49,530 bases of DNA from Patescibacteria group bacterium. Lineage in GTDB: Bacteria > Patescibacteriota > Minisyncoccia > Phycocordibacterales > UBA9973. The first letter of the stretch is position 1. Each line of letters starts with the position of its first letter. Under the pieces are notes generated by a model. It had not been told where the DNA came from and ran no database searches. It saw nothing but the letters and a program-made list of their open reading frames with translations. The stretch lies in NCBI GenBank assembly GCA_028865035.1, contig JAGWLB010000002.1:1-49530 (forward strand), in the 5' to 3' direction. Both the position numbers and the translations under genes were made by a program. This document shows, one piece after another, positions 23,090 to 32,443 of this stretch.

Positions 23090-23713
23090 ATGTCACAAAG
23101 TAAAAAATTAGTCCTATTTGATTTTGATGGAGTCCTAGTAAATACATTTGATTCCACTTTTCGTATAAGTAAGATAAAAAATAAAGATCTGACTTGGGAG
23201 AGATTTAAAGATTTTCAAAATGGAAATTTCCATGATAATTTACAAAAAGATGTTAAAAAAAACAATTTTGTTATTATAGATAATTTTTATGATCACTATA
23301 AAAAAGATCTGAATGATTTAACTATTGAAGATATTTTACACGAAGCTATAACATTTTTAGCCAAAGACAATTTTCTTGTCATTGTTTCCTCTACCAGGAG
23401 TGACATAATAAATGATTTTCTTGAAAAAGAAAATCTGCTTTCGTTTTTTAACGAGACTCTAGGACATGAGGTTCACACGAGTAAGGTATTTAAGATAAAG
23501 CATGCTTTAGAAAAGTATGGTGTATCACCAAGTGATACTGTTTTTATCACTGATACATTAGGGGATATAAAGGAAGCCAATGAGTGTGATGTCCCTTCTA
23601 TTGCTGTTACCTGGGGGTTGCACAAGCGTGAAAATTTACAGAAAGGTAATCCTATAGCTATTATTGATAATCCACAAGATTTGGTTACTGTTGTTGAAAA
23701 TGTGTTAAAATAG
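23090..23713 (+). CDS. HAD-superfamily hydrolase (phosphoglycolate-phosphatase-like)
   Basis: This 207-aa protein has HAD motif I LFDFDGVLVNT (about 9-19, nucleophile and acid Asp), motif II VSSTRSD (Ser/Thr, about 99-105), motif III Lys around HTSKVFKIKHAL, and motif IV FITDTLGDIKEA (about 151-162). The cap region (about 20-85) is helical, as in subfamily I. It probably dephosphorylates a small metabolite; the substrate cannot be told. It starts 8 bases after ileS and could share its T-box-controlled transcript, and it precedes a metallo-hydrolase. Confidence 0.87.
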   Translation: MSQSKKLVLFDFDGVLVNTFDSTFRISKIKNKDLTWERFKDFQNGNFHDNLQKDVKKNNFVIIDNFYDHYKKDLNDLTIEDILHEAITFLAKDNFLVIVSSTRSDIINDFLEKENLLSFFNETLGHEVHTSKVFKIKHALEKYGVSPSDTVFITDTLGDIKEANECDVPSIAVTWGLHKRENLQKGNPIAIIDNPQDLVTVVENVLK

Positions 23714-23717
23714 AAGG

Positions 23718-24356
23718 ATGAAGATAAAGAAATTAGGACACTGTTGCTTAATTGTTGAACCAAAGGATGATATACGTATTATGACCGATCCTGGATCTTT
23801 TTCTACAACTCAAACACAAGAAAAAGATATATCGGCTGTGGTTATTACTCACGAGCATGCTGATCATTTACATATAGATTCTTTGAAAAAAGTTTTAGAA
23901 AATAATCCAAATGCAATCGTAATCACAAATACAGCTGTAGGTAAACTTTTGAAAGAAGTTGATATTCCGTTTATCAAAGTAGAAGAAGGGGAATCGTACG
24001 ATTTAGATGGAATCCAAATTTCAGGATTTGGTAATACTCATGCTGAGATTTATGGTGACTATGGTCAAGTTCAAAATACTGGTTATATGATAGATAATCT
24101 ATGTTACCCAGGAGATGCTTTTCATATGCCGAATATAGATGTAGATATTTTAGCATTACCAGTAGCTGGACCTTGGATGCGAATAAAAGATGCTATAGAT
24201 TATGGAAAGAAAGTTAAGCCAAGAATTGCATTTCCTGTGCACGACGCTATCTTATCAGAGGTGGCGACATTTGTTCCAAAGATAACTGGATATTTTCTCA
24301 GAGAAGATGGTATTGAGTTTAAAATTTTAGAAATAGGAAAAGAGGAAGAAGTATAA
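23718..24356 (+). CDS. Metallo-beta-lactamase-fold hydrolase (UPF0173/UlaG-like)
   Basis: This 212-aa protein begins with the fold's typical strand IKKLGHCCLIVEP, then IMTDPGSF, the zinc motif ITHEHADHL (about 44-52), FGNTHAE (about 95-101), YPGDAFH (about 117-123) and a final FPVHDA (about 171-176). It belongs to the L-ascorbate-6-phosphate lactonase-like/UPF0173 group, metal-dependent hydrolases of uncertain substrate. A TAAAAT (23706-23711) ends 6 bases before the ATG, so it may also have its own leaderless promoter inside the end of the HAD gene. It overlaps recO by one base. Confidence 0.85.
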   Translation: MKIKKLGHCCLIVEPKDDIRIMTDPGSFSTTQTQEKDISAVVITHEHADHLHIDSLKKVLENNPNAIVITNTAVGKLLKEVDIPFIKVEEGESYDLDGIQISGFGNTHAEIYGDYGQVQNTGYMIDNLCYPGDAFHMPNIDVDILALPVAGPWMRIKDAIDYGKKVKPRIAFPVHDAILSEVATFVPKITGYFLREDGIEFKILEIGKEEEV

Positions 24357-24940
24357 TGCACCATATTTATCATACACATGGATTTATAGTTTCATCTAGG
24401 AATATAGGCGAAGCGAATAAAATGCTATCTATATACACAAAAGAGATGGGCTTAATCCATGCATCTTGCCAAGGTATTAGGCTTCATAAATCCAAACTAC
24501 GCTTTGCTTTGCAAGATTTTTCTTATGCTAAAATAGATTTAGTACGTGGACGGGAGATTTGGAGAGTGACTTCAGCTACAAATATTACTTCATTTCCATA
24601 CGCTAGATCTAATCTGCAGTCAATGCTTTTAATAGCGAGAGTAAGTAAACTTATTGAAAGGCTATGTGATGGAGAAGAAGAAAGCGGAAAAATTTTCGAT
24701 GACCTTATTCAAGCCTTATATATGCTCGATGATATGTCTTTGTCTGATTCTACTCGTGAAGCATTAGAGTTACACCTTGTCCTTCGTACGATGAATTCTC
24801 TTGGTTATATAGGAGAATCAACAATGCTTTCTCAATATTTATCAACTCCATTTGATAAAATAAAAATAGAAAATTTATTGAATGAACGTAGGTCTATTAT
24901 CTCTCATATAAACAAGGCTTTAAATGAAAGCCAACTATAA
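24356..24940 (+). CDS. recO: DNA repair protein RecO, short form without zinc finger
   Basis: This 194-aa protein has the N-terminal OB fold of RecO: YHTHGFIVSSRNIGEANKML (about 5-24), YTKEMGLIHASCQGIRLHKS and LRFALQDFSYAKIDLVRGRE. A helical part (about 90-190) follows. RecO loads RecA on SSB-coated DNA with RecR. Typical proteins are about 240 aa and carry a four-cysteine zinc finger; here only one cysteine pair-like position exists and the zinc finger is missing, a reduction frequent in small genomes. The ATG overlaps the stop of the metallo-hydrolase. Confidence 0.85.
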   Translation: MHHIYHTHGFIVSSRNIGEANKMLSIYTKEMGLIHASCQGIRLHKSKLRFALQDFSYAKIDLVRGREIWRVTSATNITSFPYARSNLQSMLLIARVSKLIERLCDGEEESGKIFDDLIQALYMLDDMSLSDSTREALELHLVLRTMNSLGYIGESTMLSQYLSTPFDKIKIENLLNERRSIISHINKALNESQL

Positions 24941-24947
24941 ATTCTTA

Positions 24948-24956
24948 TGATATAAT
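24948..24956 (+). promoter_or_regulatory. Extended -10 promoter of the repeat membrane protein gene
   Basis: TGA-TATAAT is a perfect extended -10 ending 9 bases before the ATG at 24966. The predicted 5' UTR is 0-3 nt. No -35 is visible. Confidence 0.5.
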
Positions 24957-24965
24957 ACTTTCTAT

Positions 24966-26867
24966 ATGCTAGAGAATGACAATAATAAAATAGAAGATAT
25001 TAAACGTCGCTTGTATGATCCCAATGATACAACTCCAAGTCATCCTAAAGAAGGAGTTCTACACCCTATAGTACATAATGTTCCTTCAAGTTGGCATACA
25101 GACACGAAAACTGAGGAAAGTTCACAAAATTATAATATGAAAAAACCACCTATGTCTCCATTTAAGAAGTTCTTTATAGTAGCGTTTGTGTTTTTTATCG
25201 GAGCTGCCGCTTACTCTACTTATACATTCATTCGTGGAGGTTCATCTATATCAAATGATAAAATAGATATTACAGTTCTTGGTAGTGCTTTCACTAAAGG
25301 AGGTGAAGAATTACCACTTCAGATAGAAATCAATAATCGTAATAACGCTGACTTAGAGTTAGCTGATCTTGTGGTTGAATATCCTAAAGGAGCTAGTGAT
25401 AATGCGTACGATGTTGTGCGTTTACCTAGAGATATTATAGGTACGATAAAAAAAGGTAGTAGTATTACTCGCAATGTGAAAGTTACACTTTTTGGTGACG
25501 AGAAATCAATTCGTAATGTAAAAATAAGTTTGGAGTATCACCCAGGAAATTCAAATGCAATTTTTACAAAAGAGAAAGATTACCCAGTAACTATCAGTAC
25601 TGCTCCTCTTTCCCTTGTTGTTGATGCTCCAGATACAGCTACTTCTAATCAGGAAATATCGTTTAAAGTTACAGCAACATTAAACACAACATTACCAGAT
25701 AAATCTACAATGCTTCAGATATCTTATCCGAATAATTTCGTTTTTGATAGTGCTACACCTACACCTACTCTTGGTAATTCTCTTTGGAATCTATCTTCAC
25801 TGACTCAAACAAATCCAGTTACTATCAATGTAAAAGGGCGATTAATAGGTCAAGATAAAGATGAACAAGTATTCCACGTTTATGCTGGCACTACAAGTAT
25901 TACTGATCAATCGGTTGTGAATGTCGTTTATAATTCTTTATTAAAATCTATCATAATCACCAAGCCATTCTTGGAAGCTCATATTCTAATAAATAATCAG
26001 GATTTACCAAGCTACACTGCAAGAGGAGGTCAAACAGTGAATGCACAAGTAACTTGGGTAAATAATTTACCAACTAGAATTACTGACGCACAGATTATCG
26101 TAAATTTGTCAGGTAATGCTTTCGATAAATCTACGGTTAATCCACTTGAAGGATTTTATGATTCGGTAAATAGTCAGATTGTTTGGGACAAGAATTCGGT
26201 ACCAGATCTAGCTTCCATAGAACCAGGAGCTACAGGATCAGTATCTTTTAGCTTTAAATCTCTATCTTTGATTGGTTTAAGCAATATGATAAGAGACCCT
26301 CAGATTTCACTCGATGTTAGCATTAAAGGAAGTCAACCTTCTGATGGATCAACCTTAAACGAAGTAAATAATTTTGATCAGAAAATAATAAAAATATTAT
26401 CTGATTTCCAAATAGCAGCGTCTGCAATATTTAACTCTGGTTCTATGCCACCAAAAGCTGAAACGGAGACAAAGTACACTGTAACTTGGACACTTGCAAA
26501 TTCTGCTAACGATGTAAGCCAAGGACAAGCCGTCGCAGTACTACCTATATATATAAAGTGGATAGGTCCAGTAACTGGAACAAATGAGAATATCAGCTAC
26601 GACGACACAACTCGTGAAGTAGTATGGAATATTGGAGATGTAAGAGCTAATACTGGCGGGAATTTAAATAGAGAAGTATCATTTATTTTGTCTATTACTC
26701 CATCGACTTCACAGGTCGGTAGTGTACCTCAGCTTATGAAGGGTATTACATTAACAGGTCAAGATACTTATGCAGATACACTTCTAAAAAGTACATATCC
26801 GCCTATAACAACTCAAATAACAAATGATCCAAATTACAAAAATGGAGATGAGGTAGTAACACAATAA
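24966..26867 (+). CDS. Large membrane-anchored extracellular protein with Ig/DUF11-like repeats
   Basis: This 633-aa protein has a charged cytoplasmic N terminus (1-64) and one transmembrane helix (about 65-88, FFIVAFVFFIGAAAYSTY). Outside there are about four beta-sandwich-like segments. Each has hydrophobic/polar alternation and phrases typical of DUF11/CARDB-type domains: LPLQIEINNRNNADLELADL, QEISFKVTATLNTTLPDKS, NAQVTWVNNLPTRITDAQI, TKYTVTWTLANSANDVSQGQ. The structure predicts a long stalk on the cell surface. Proteins of this shape are common in Parcubacteria, next to housekeeping genes; a role in surface structure or host contact is plausible but unproven. No enzymatic motif is visible. 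Confidence 0.72.
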   Translation: MLENDNNKIEDIKRRLYDPNDTTPSHPKEGVLHPIVHNVPSSWHTDTKTEESSQNYNMKKPPMSPFKKFFIVAFVFFIGAAAYSTYTFIRGGSSISNDKIDITVLGSAFTKGGEELPLQIEINNRNNADLELADLVVEYPKGASDNAYDVVRLPRDIIGTIKKGSSITRNVKVTLFGDEKSIRNVKISLEYHPGNSNAIFTKEKDYPVTISTAPLSLVVDAPDTATSNQEISFKVTATLNTTLPDKSTMLQISYPNNFVFDSATPTPTLGNSLWNLSSLTQTNPVTINVKGRLIGQDKDEQVFHVYAGTTSITDQSVVNVVYNSLLKSIIITKPFLEAHILINNQDLPSYTARGGQTVNAQVTWVNNLPTRITDAQIIVNLSGNAFDKSTVNPLEGFYDSVNSQIVWDKNSVPDLASIEPGATGSVSFSFKSLSLIGLSNMIRDPQISLDVSIKGSQPSDGSTLNEVNNFDQKIIKILSDFQIAASAIFNSGSMPPKAETETKYTVTWTLANSANDVSQGQAVAVLPIYIKWIGPVTGTNENISYDDTTREVVWNIGDVRANTGGNLNREVSFILSITPSTSQVGSVPQLMKGITLTGQDTYADTLLKSTYPPITTQITNDPNYKNGDEVVTQ

Positions 26868-26901
26868 TTAATAATTAACTCTGCTTGACCAGATAAATAA
26901 A

Positions 26902-28200
26902 ATGGAAAACGAAAATAAAAATTTAATGGAGAAAATAATATCACTTTCAAAAAGGCGTGGTTTTATTTATCAAGGATCTGAAGTATATGGAGGACTAGCA
27001 GGCACCTGGGATTACGGTCCACTAGGAGTAGCTCTTAAGAATAATATTAAAAATCTTTGGTGGAAAATGTTTGTAGATTCTAGAGAAGATATGTATGGTA
27101 TTGATGCAGCTATCTTGATGAATTCTGAAGTTTGGAAATCTAGTGGCCACGTCGATACTTTCACCGATCCGCTTGTAGAATGTACTAAGTGTAAAAGACG
27201 TTTTAGGGAAGATCAACTTAAAGAAAAAGATGTCTGTGATGATTGCGGTGGTAAGACTGGTGAAGCTCGACAATTCAATATGATGTTTGCCACACAAATA
27301 GGTGCCGTAGAAGATTCGTCGGCGACTGTGTATTTAAGACCAGAGACAGCTCAAGGAATGTTTGTAAATTTTAAAAATGTTGTCGATTCGTTCCATCCCA
27401 AATTACCATTTGGTCTTGCTCAAATAGGTAAAGCTTTTCGTAATGAAATTACACCTCGAGACTTTATTTTTCGGGTGCGTGAATTTGAGCAGATGGAGAT
27501 AGAATATTTTTTAAAACCAGCAGATTGGGAAAAGTATTTCGAATATTTCCGTGGGGAAATGCTTCAATGGATGGAGATCATAGGTATAGATATGAATCAT
27601 GTTCACGAACTTGAAGTTGGAGATGGGGATAGGGCTCACTATTCAGCGAGGACTGTTGATTTCGAATTTGATTTTCCTTTTGGAAGAAAAGAATTATATG
27701 GTTTAGCATATAGAACAGATTTTGATTTAAAGAATCATGGACTCACTTACCAAGATGAGGATACTAACGAAAAGATAACTCCGCACGTTATAGAGCCATC
27801 TTTTGGACTTGATCGTACCGTTTTAGCGCTTATGGCAAGTGCTTATACAGAAGACACAAACGGGGAAGAAGTAAGGCCTTATCTAGCATTTAAACCATCT
27901 GTGTCGCCTGTAATCTGCGCTGTTTCACCTTTACTGAAGAATAAGCCAGAGTTGCGTGAATATGCTCATATTGTCTATCGTATGCTCAAGGATGAATTTG
28001 GTCGGGTTATGTGGGATGATAATGGTAATATAGGTAAGCGTTACCGCAGACAAGATGAGATAGGCACTCCTTGGTGTATCGTTGTAGATTTCGATACTCT
28101 AACTGATGATTCTGTTACTATTCGTGACCGTGATACAGGTATGCAAGAGAGAATAAAAAAAGAAGATATTGTGGATTATATAAAAGATAAGTTGAATTAA
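26902..28200 (+). CDS. glyQS: Glycyl-tRNA synthetase (alpha2 type)
   Basis: This 432-aa class II enzyme of the homodimeric type carries GGLAGTWDYGPLGVALKNNI (about 28-47), a zinc-binding-like CTKCKRRF and CDDCGG pair, motif 2 region FRNEITPRDFIFRVREFEQMEIEYF (about 181-205) and motif 3 EPSFGLDRTVLAL (about 300-312). A C-terminal anticodon-binding domain follows. It charges tRNA-Gly. It is somewhat short compared with Thermus GlyRS (about 500), lacking extra insertions. The gene lies 34 bases after the repeat protein and 4 bases before the M16 peptidase, so these genes likely form a unit. Confidence 0.95.
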   Translation: MENENKNLMEKIISLSKRRGFIYQGSEVYGGLAGTWDYGPLGVALKNNIKNLWWKMFVDSREDMYGIDAAILMNSEVWKSSGHVDTFTDPLVECTKCKRRFREDQLKEKDVCDDCGGKTGEARQFNMMFATQIGAVEDSSATVYLRPETAQGMFVNFKNVVDSFHPKLPFGLAQIGKAFRNEITPRDFIFRVREFEQMEIEYFLKPADWEKYFEYFRGEMLQWMEIIGIDMNHVHELEVGDGDRAHYSARTVDFEFDFPFGRKELYGLAYRTDFDLKNHGLTYQDEDTNEKITPHVIEPSFGLDRTVLALMASAYTEDTNGEEVRPYLAFKPSVSPVICAVSPLLKNKPELREYAHIVYRMLKDEFGRVMWDDNGNIGKRYRRQDEIGTPWCIVVDFDTLTDDSVTIRDRDTGMQERIKKEDIVDYIKDKLN

Positions 28201-28204
28201 GATT

Positions 28205-29476
28205 ATGCAAAAACCAATTAAAAAGACATTAAAAAATGGCTTGAGAGTTGTGACTGTGCCGATGAAAGACAATCCCACAGTCACTGTGCTGGTCCTTGTA
28301 GGTACAGGAAGTAATTATGAAACTAAAAAGATTAATGGCATCTCCCACTTTCTAGAACATATGTGTTTCAAGGGTACCATTAGAAGACCTCAAGCCAAAA
28401 CGATATCACACGAGCTTGATGCTCTGGGGGCAGAATATAATGCTTTCACCGACCATGAGATGACTGGTTACTATGCTAAGTCTGATGCAAAGAATTTCAG
28501 TAAAATTTTTGATGTGATTTCTGATATATATTTAAATTCAACATTTCCAGAAACAGAGATGCAAAAAGAGAAAGGAGTAATAGTAGAAGAGATAAATATG
28601 TACGAAGATATGCCAGCTCGTCATGTTCAAGATTTATTCCAAGAAGTGCTTTATGATGATCAGCCAGCTGGTTGGAATATAGCTGGAACGAAAGAAAATG
28701 TTATGAATATGACTCGTGATGATTTTGTTAAGTATAACAAGACTCACTATGTTGCTGAGAATACCGTTATTGTTGTTGCTGGTAGCATAACTCCAAACGA
28801 AGTCTACAAAGAAGTATCAAAGCATTTTACGAATGTGTACGCAAGTAAAAAAGTAAATAAAGTTAAAACAGTAGACAAGCAAAAAAAGCAAAATATATTA
28901 ATTAAGTATAAAGAAACAGATCAGACACACTTTGTTTTAGGAGTCAGAACTTTTCCTTTAAAAGACCCTAGAAATGTTACGTTATCTGTACTCTCTGCAA
29001 TCCTAGGTGCAGGTATGAGCTCACGGCTTTTTATAAAGTTACGTGAAGAGATGGGGGTAGCTTACTATGTACGTGCATATAATGATCCATCACTTGACCA
29101 CGGCTCTTTTCAGATTTCAGCAGGTGTTAATAATTCTAGAACAGAAGAAGTTATTAAAGAAATATTACAGGAATGTAATTTTCTCACAAAAGAATTAGTG
29201 TCAGACAAAGAACTTAATAAAGTTAAATCGCTATTGATAGGGAATATGAAGCTATCACTAGAGGCCACAGATGACATAGCTAGCTTTTATGGATCTCAAG
29301 AATTAATGCGTAAAGAAATACAAACTTTAAATGAAAAAATAAACCGTATTAATAAAGTTACAGCAAACGATATTTTAAAAATGGCAAAAATAATATTCAA
29401 GACAGATCATTTAAACCTTGCTATAATTGGCCCAATTAAAGAAAATAAACAATTAAAGAATATTTTGAAATTCTAG
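28205..29476 (+). CDS. M16 family zinc metallopeptidase
   Basis: This 423-aa protein has the inverted zinc motif HFLEHMCFKGT (about 48-58; HxxEH) and the downstream glutamate ligand in VIVEEINMYEDMPARHV (about 121-137). The second half (about 180-420) is the inactive M16_C-like domain, with LSVLSAILGAGMSSRLFIKL RE-type pattern. There is no signal peptide, so it is cytoplasmic. It resembles the processing-peptidase/PqqL-like family that degrades peptides, including signal or presequence peptides. It lies directly behind glyQS and ends 33 bases before the AI-2E transporter, which has its own -10. Confidence 0.92.
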   Translation: MQKPIKKTLKNGLRVVTVPMKDNPTVTVLVLVGTGSNYETKKINGISHFLEHMCFKGTIRRPQAKTISHELDALGAEYNAFTDHEMTGYYAKSDAKNFSKIFDVISDIYLNSTFPETEMQKEKGVIVEEINMYEDMPARHVQDLFQEVLYDDQPAGWNIAGTKENVMNMTRDDFVKYNKTHYVAENTVIVVAGSITPNEVYKEVSKHFTNVYASKKVNKVKTVDKQKKQNILIKYKETDQTHFVLGVRTFPLKDPRNVTLSVLSAILGAGMSSRLFIKLREEMGVAYYVRAYNDPSLDHGSFQISAGVNNSRTEEVIKEILQECNFLTKELVSDKELNKVKSLLIGNMKLSLEATDDIASFYGSQELMRKEIQTLNEKINRINKVTANDILKMAKIIFKTDHLNLAIIGPIKENKQLKNILKF

Positions 29477-29493
29477 TATCATTCTTTTTACTG

Positions 29494-29502
29494 TGGTATT
29501 AT
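29494..29502 (+). promoter_or_regulatory. Extended -10 promoter of the AI-2E/PerM gene
   Basis: TGG-TATTAT ends 6 bases before the ATG at 29509, predicting a leaderless mRNA. No -35. Confidence 0.45.
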
Positions 29503-29508
29503 AGTGGT

Positions 29509-30576
29509 ATGAAAGAGAATTCAAAGAGCCTAAATGTTACAATCTCCACCGGTACTCTCCTTAAAATATTAATCATAGGGACATTGGTTTTTGCTTTAAT
29601 CAAGCTTATAAATATAGTTCTCATTGTTCTAACTGCCATTGTAATAGCCTCCTTTATAGAATCAGCTGTTAATAAACTGAAGCGTTATATTAAGAATCGT
29701 ACTCTTTCTGTTTTCCTTATCTATATTGTTACCATATCTATATTTGTATGGCTTTTTTCAGTTTTCATACCTGTTTTTATTCAAGAGATGTCTTTATTGG
29801 TAAGCGCTCTTGGTCAATATATTCCTGATAATAGTATTCTAAATACTTTCCAAGCAAATACTATTTCTGGAGCTAAGGGTGTAGTGACAACTATTTCTCA
29901 TAATGCTTCATTAGTCGATGTGATAAAAAGTACTCAGAATCTTGTTTCAACACTTTCTGGAGGATTCTTCGATATCTTCGGTCAAGCTTTCGGTGGAGCA
30001 TTGAACCTCATACTCATTATGATTATTTCTTTCTATTTATCGATCAAAGAAAAAGGTATAGAAAATTTCTTGAGAATAATTACACCCAATGATAGTGAGA
30101 ATTACATTATTGGTCTTTGGCAAAGGACTGAACGCAAAATAGGTTTATGGATTCAAGGACAAGTATTACTCGGGCTTATAATTGGCGTTCTTACATATCT
30201 TGGTCTTACACTTTTAGGTGTTCAATATTCTTTTGTTCTTGCTTTAATAACTGCTGTATTCGAGTTAATACCATTTGGCATATTTATTTCTGTTATTCCC
30301 GCTGTTTTGTTTAGTTATCTTGGTGGTGGAGTATCACTTTCTCTTATGACTTTTGGTTTGTACTTTATACTTCATCAATTTGAGAACTATCTAATATATC
30401 CACTCATTATAAAAAAGGTTATCGGTATACCACCACTAGTTGTTATCTTATCTATTCTTATAGGTGCGGATTTGGCTGGATTATGGGGAGTAATACTAGC
30501 TATACCTATGGCAGTGTTATTACTAGAATTCTATAATGATGTAGAAAAAAAGAAAGCCCTTACTCGATTACAGTAA
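29509..30576 (+). CDS. AI-2E family (PerM-type) transporter
   Basis: This 355-aa membrane protein has about eight hydrophobic helices: N-terminal pair (about 17-48), about 58-80, 150-175, and a C-terminal group (about 210-345). Family motifs include LIIGVLTYLGLTLLGVQYSFVLALI and a late HQFENYLIYPLIIKKVIGIPPLVVILSILIG (about 290-320), with the G-x-x-x-G-L-W-G motif ADLAGLWGVILAIP. The family is a putative exporter/permease that in some bacteria moves autoinducer-2 or acts in envelope or Na+ transport; substrate here is unknown. It is followed after 1 base by metG. Confidence 0.85.
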   Translation: MKENSKSLNVTISTGTLLKILIIGTLVFALIKLINIVLIVLTAIVIASFIESAVNKLKRYIKNRTLSVFLIYIVTISIFVWLFSVFIPVFIQEMSLLVSALGQYIPDNSILNTFQANTISGAKGVVTTISHNASLVDVIKSTQNLVSTLSGGFFDIFGQAFGGALNLILIMIISFYLSIKEKGIENFLRIITPNDSENYIIGLWQRTERKIGLWIQGQVLLGLIIGVLTYLGLTLLGVQYSFVLALITAVFELIPFGIFISVIPAVLFSYLGGGVSLSLMTFGLYFILHQFENYLIYPLIIKKVIGIPPLVVILSILIGADLAGLWGVILAIPMAVLLLEFYNDVEKKKALTRLQ

Positions 30577-30577
30577 T

Positions 30578-32056
30578 ATGTCCAAGTCATTTTATATAAC
30601 AACAACATTACCTTATGTGAATGCTGACCCACACGTCGGATTTGCTATGGAGATAATACGTGCAGATGTGATTGCTCGATCGAAAAAGTTAGAAGGTTAC
30701 GATGTCTTTTTTAATACTGGTACAGATGAGCATGGCCAGAAACTTTTTGATGCAGCCAAGAGAGAAAGTAAAAATGTACAAGATTATGTCGACGGTTTTG
30801 CAGAGCGATTTCGTGGATTGAAAGATTTACTCGATATATCAGATGATGTGCATTTTGTTCGCACGACTGATGACCATCATATACTAGCATGTCAGGAATT
30901 TTGGAAAAGATGTAGTGAGAGAGGTTATATTTATAAAAAAGTATACCAAGCAAAGTATTGTGTGGGTTGTGAACTTTATAAAACCGATTCTGAGCTTAAT
31001 GATAAAGGCGAGTGCCCGATACATCCCGGTAAGCCTGTGGAATTAATTGATGAAGAAAATTATTTTTTCAAATTTGGAGCATTTCAGCAACCACTACTAG
31101 ATTTTTATGAAAAAAATCCAAACTTTGTTATTCCAGATTTTCGTTTTAATGAGATTAAATCTTTTGTATCTTCTGGATTAGAAGATTTTTCAATATCTCG
31201 ACTTGCTTCAAAGATGTCGTGGGGTATTCCAGTGCCAGGTGATCCAGGTCATGTTATGTATGTATGGTTCGACGCATTGGTGAACTATATATCGACACTT
31301 GGCTGGCCAGAGAATGAAAAACAGTTTAATGAATTTTGGGTGAATGGTACTCCGACTCAGTATTGTGGTAAAGATAATCTTCGTCAGCAATCCGCAATGT
31401 GGCAAGCAATGCTTATGGCTGCTGGGTTACCCAACTCTCACCAGATAATTATCAATGGTTTTCTAACTGGCGATAAAGGTATTAAGATGTCAAAGTCTAT
31501 TGGTAATGTTGTAAACCCATACGATGTTGTGAAGGAGTATGGCACAGACGCTCTTCGTTACTTCCTACTCCGCGAAGTATCAGCTTTTGAAGATAGTCCT
31601 TTTACTATGGAGCGCTTTAAAGAAGCGTATAATTCTGGACTAGCAAATGGTATAGGTAATCTGGTTTCAAGAATAATGAAGATGGCAGAAGATAATTTAC
31701 CTGAACCAATATCTGAAGAAATACCTAACCATATAACCAAATATATAACTGAAAAAATGGGAGTACCTATAAGATTGTATACAGACGCCCTTGAATGTTT
31801 TGATATAAATATGGCTTTTAATATAATTGTCACTCAGATTGCTATGATTGATAAATCTATTCAAGATAATAAACCTTTTTCTTTGGTAAAAACAAACAAA
31901 GAGAAAGGAATGGAAGAGATTATTAAATTAGTAAATCAGCTCGGTGTTATTGCTTATTTATTGAACCCTTTATTACCAGAGACTTCTAAAAAAATTCAAG
32001 AATTAATTCGTGATAATAAAAAACCAGAGACTCCATTATTTTTACGCAAAGATTAA
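30578..32056 (+). CDS. metG: Methionyl-tRNA synthetase
   Basis: This 492-aa class I enzyme has TTTLPYVNADPHVGFAMEII (HIGH equivalent HVGF, about 18-21), NTGTDEHGQK, a zinc knuckle with cysteines CVGCELY and ECPIHPGKP (about 128-152), WFDALVNYIS, and KMSKS at GIKMSKSIGNVVNPYD (about 308-312). The anticodon-binding helical domain (about 345-485) is present, but the C-terminal dimerisation/tRNA-binding extension is absent. It supplies Met-tRNA for initiation and elongation. It is close-packed between the AI-2E gene and a small ART-like gene (6-base gap). Confidence 0.96.
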   Translation: MSKSFYITTTLPYVNADPHVGFAMEIIRADVIARSKKLEGYDVFFNTGTDEHGQKLFDAAKRESKNVQDYVDGFAERFRGLKDLLDISDDVHFVRTTDDHHILACQEFWKRCSERGYIYKKVYQAKYCVGCELYKTDSELNDKGECPIHPGKPVELIDEENYFFKFGAFQQPLLDFYEKNPNFVIPDFRFNEIKSFVSSGLEDFSISRLASKMSWGIPVPGDPGHVMYVWFDALVNYISTLGWPENEKQFNEFWVNGTPTQYCGKDNLRQQSAMWQAMLMAAGLPNSHQIIINGFLTGDKGIKMSKSIGNVVNPYDVVKEYGTDALRYFLLREVSAFEDSPFTMERFKEAYNSGLANGIGNLVSRIMKMAEDNLPEPISEEIPNHITKYITEKMGVPIRLYTDALECFDINMAFNIIVTQIAMIDKSIQDNKPFSLVKTNKEKGMEEIIKLVNQLGVIAYLLNPLLPETSKKIQELIRDNKKPETPLFLRKD

Positions 32057-32062
32057 ATAAAA

Positions 32063-32440
32063 ATGGAAGAATTTAAACCAAAAGAAAATATTCCAGAAAA
32101 GACTCCGCCAGTTAAAGATAATTATATCCGATTATATAGAGGAGAAACTAGTTCACCCTTAGATTCACCAGCACCAGATTGGTTAAAAGAGCAACCAGAA
32201 ATTCAAAACAGACCAGATGGTTCTTTTTTTACCGATTCCTTAGAAGATGCTAAACATTATAATAAAGAATTTGGCGTGGGTGATGGAAACATTACTTACA
32301 TAGATATATATGCGGATAAATTAGAACAATATAGAGCGTCTAATAATAGAGGAAAAGAATTTTCAGCACGAGGAATGGCTGAAAAAGAATTTTTCTTGTC
32401 GAATGAACTTTCTAAAATGAGACAAAAATTTATAGAATAA
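32063..32440 (+). CDS. Small protein with ADP-ribosyltransferase-like pattern
   Basis: This 125-aa soluble protein has no signal peptide. Three segments match the R-S-E signature of ART-fold enzymes in order and spacing: YIRLYRGET (about 21-29, Arg of strand 1), DGSFFTDSLEDAKHYNKEF (about 52-70, the [F/Y]-[S/T] segment followed by an A-x-x-Y helix) and MAEKEFFLSNEL (about 109-120, ExE-like). An alternative is that it is an unrelated small domain of unknown function. It is located between metG and tatD with gaps of 3-6 bases, so it is co-transcribed with housekeeping genes and has no visible antitoxin neighbour. That argues for a cellular modifying role rather than a classic toxin. Function is not proven. 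Confidence 0.45.
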   Translation: MEEFKPKENIPEKTPPVKDNYIRLYRGETSSPLDSPAPDWLKEQPEIQNRPDGSFFTDSLEDAKHYNKEFGVGDGNITYIDIYADKLEQYRASNNRGKEFSARGMAEKEFFLSNELSKMRQKFIE

Positions 32441-32443
32441 TTT

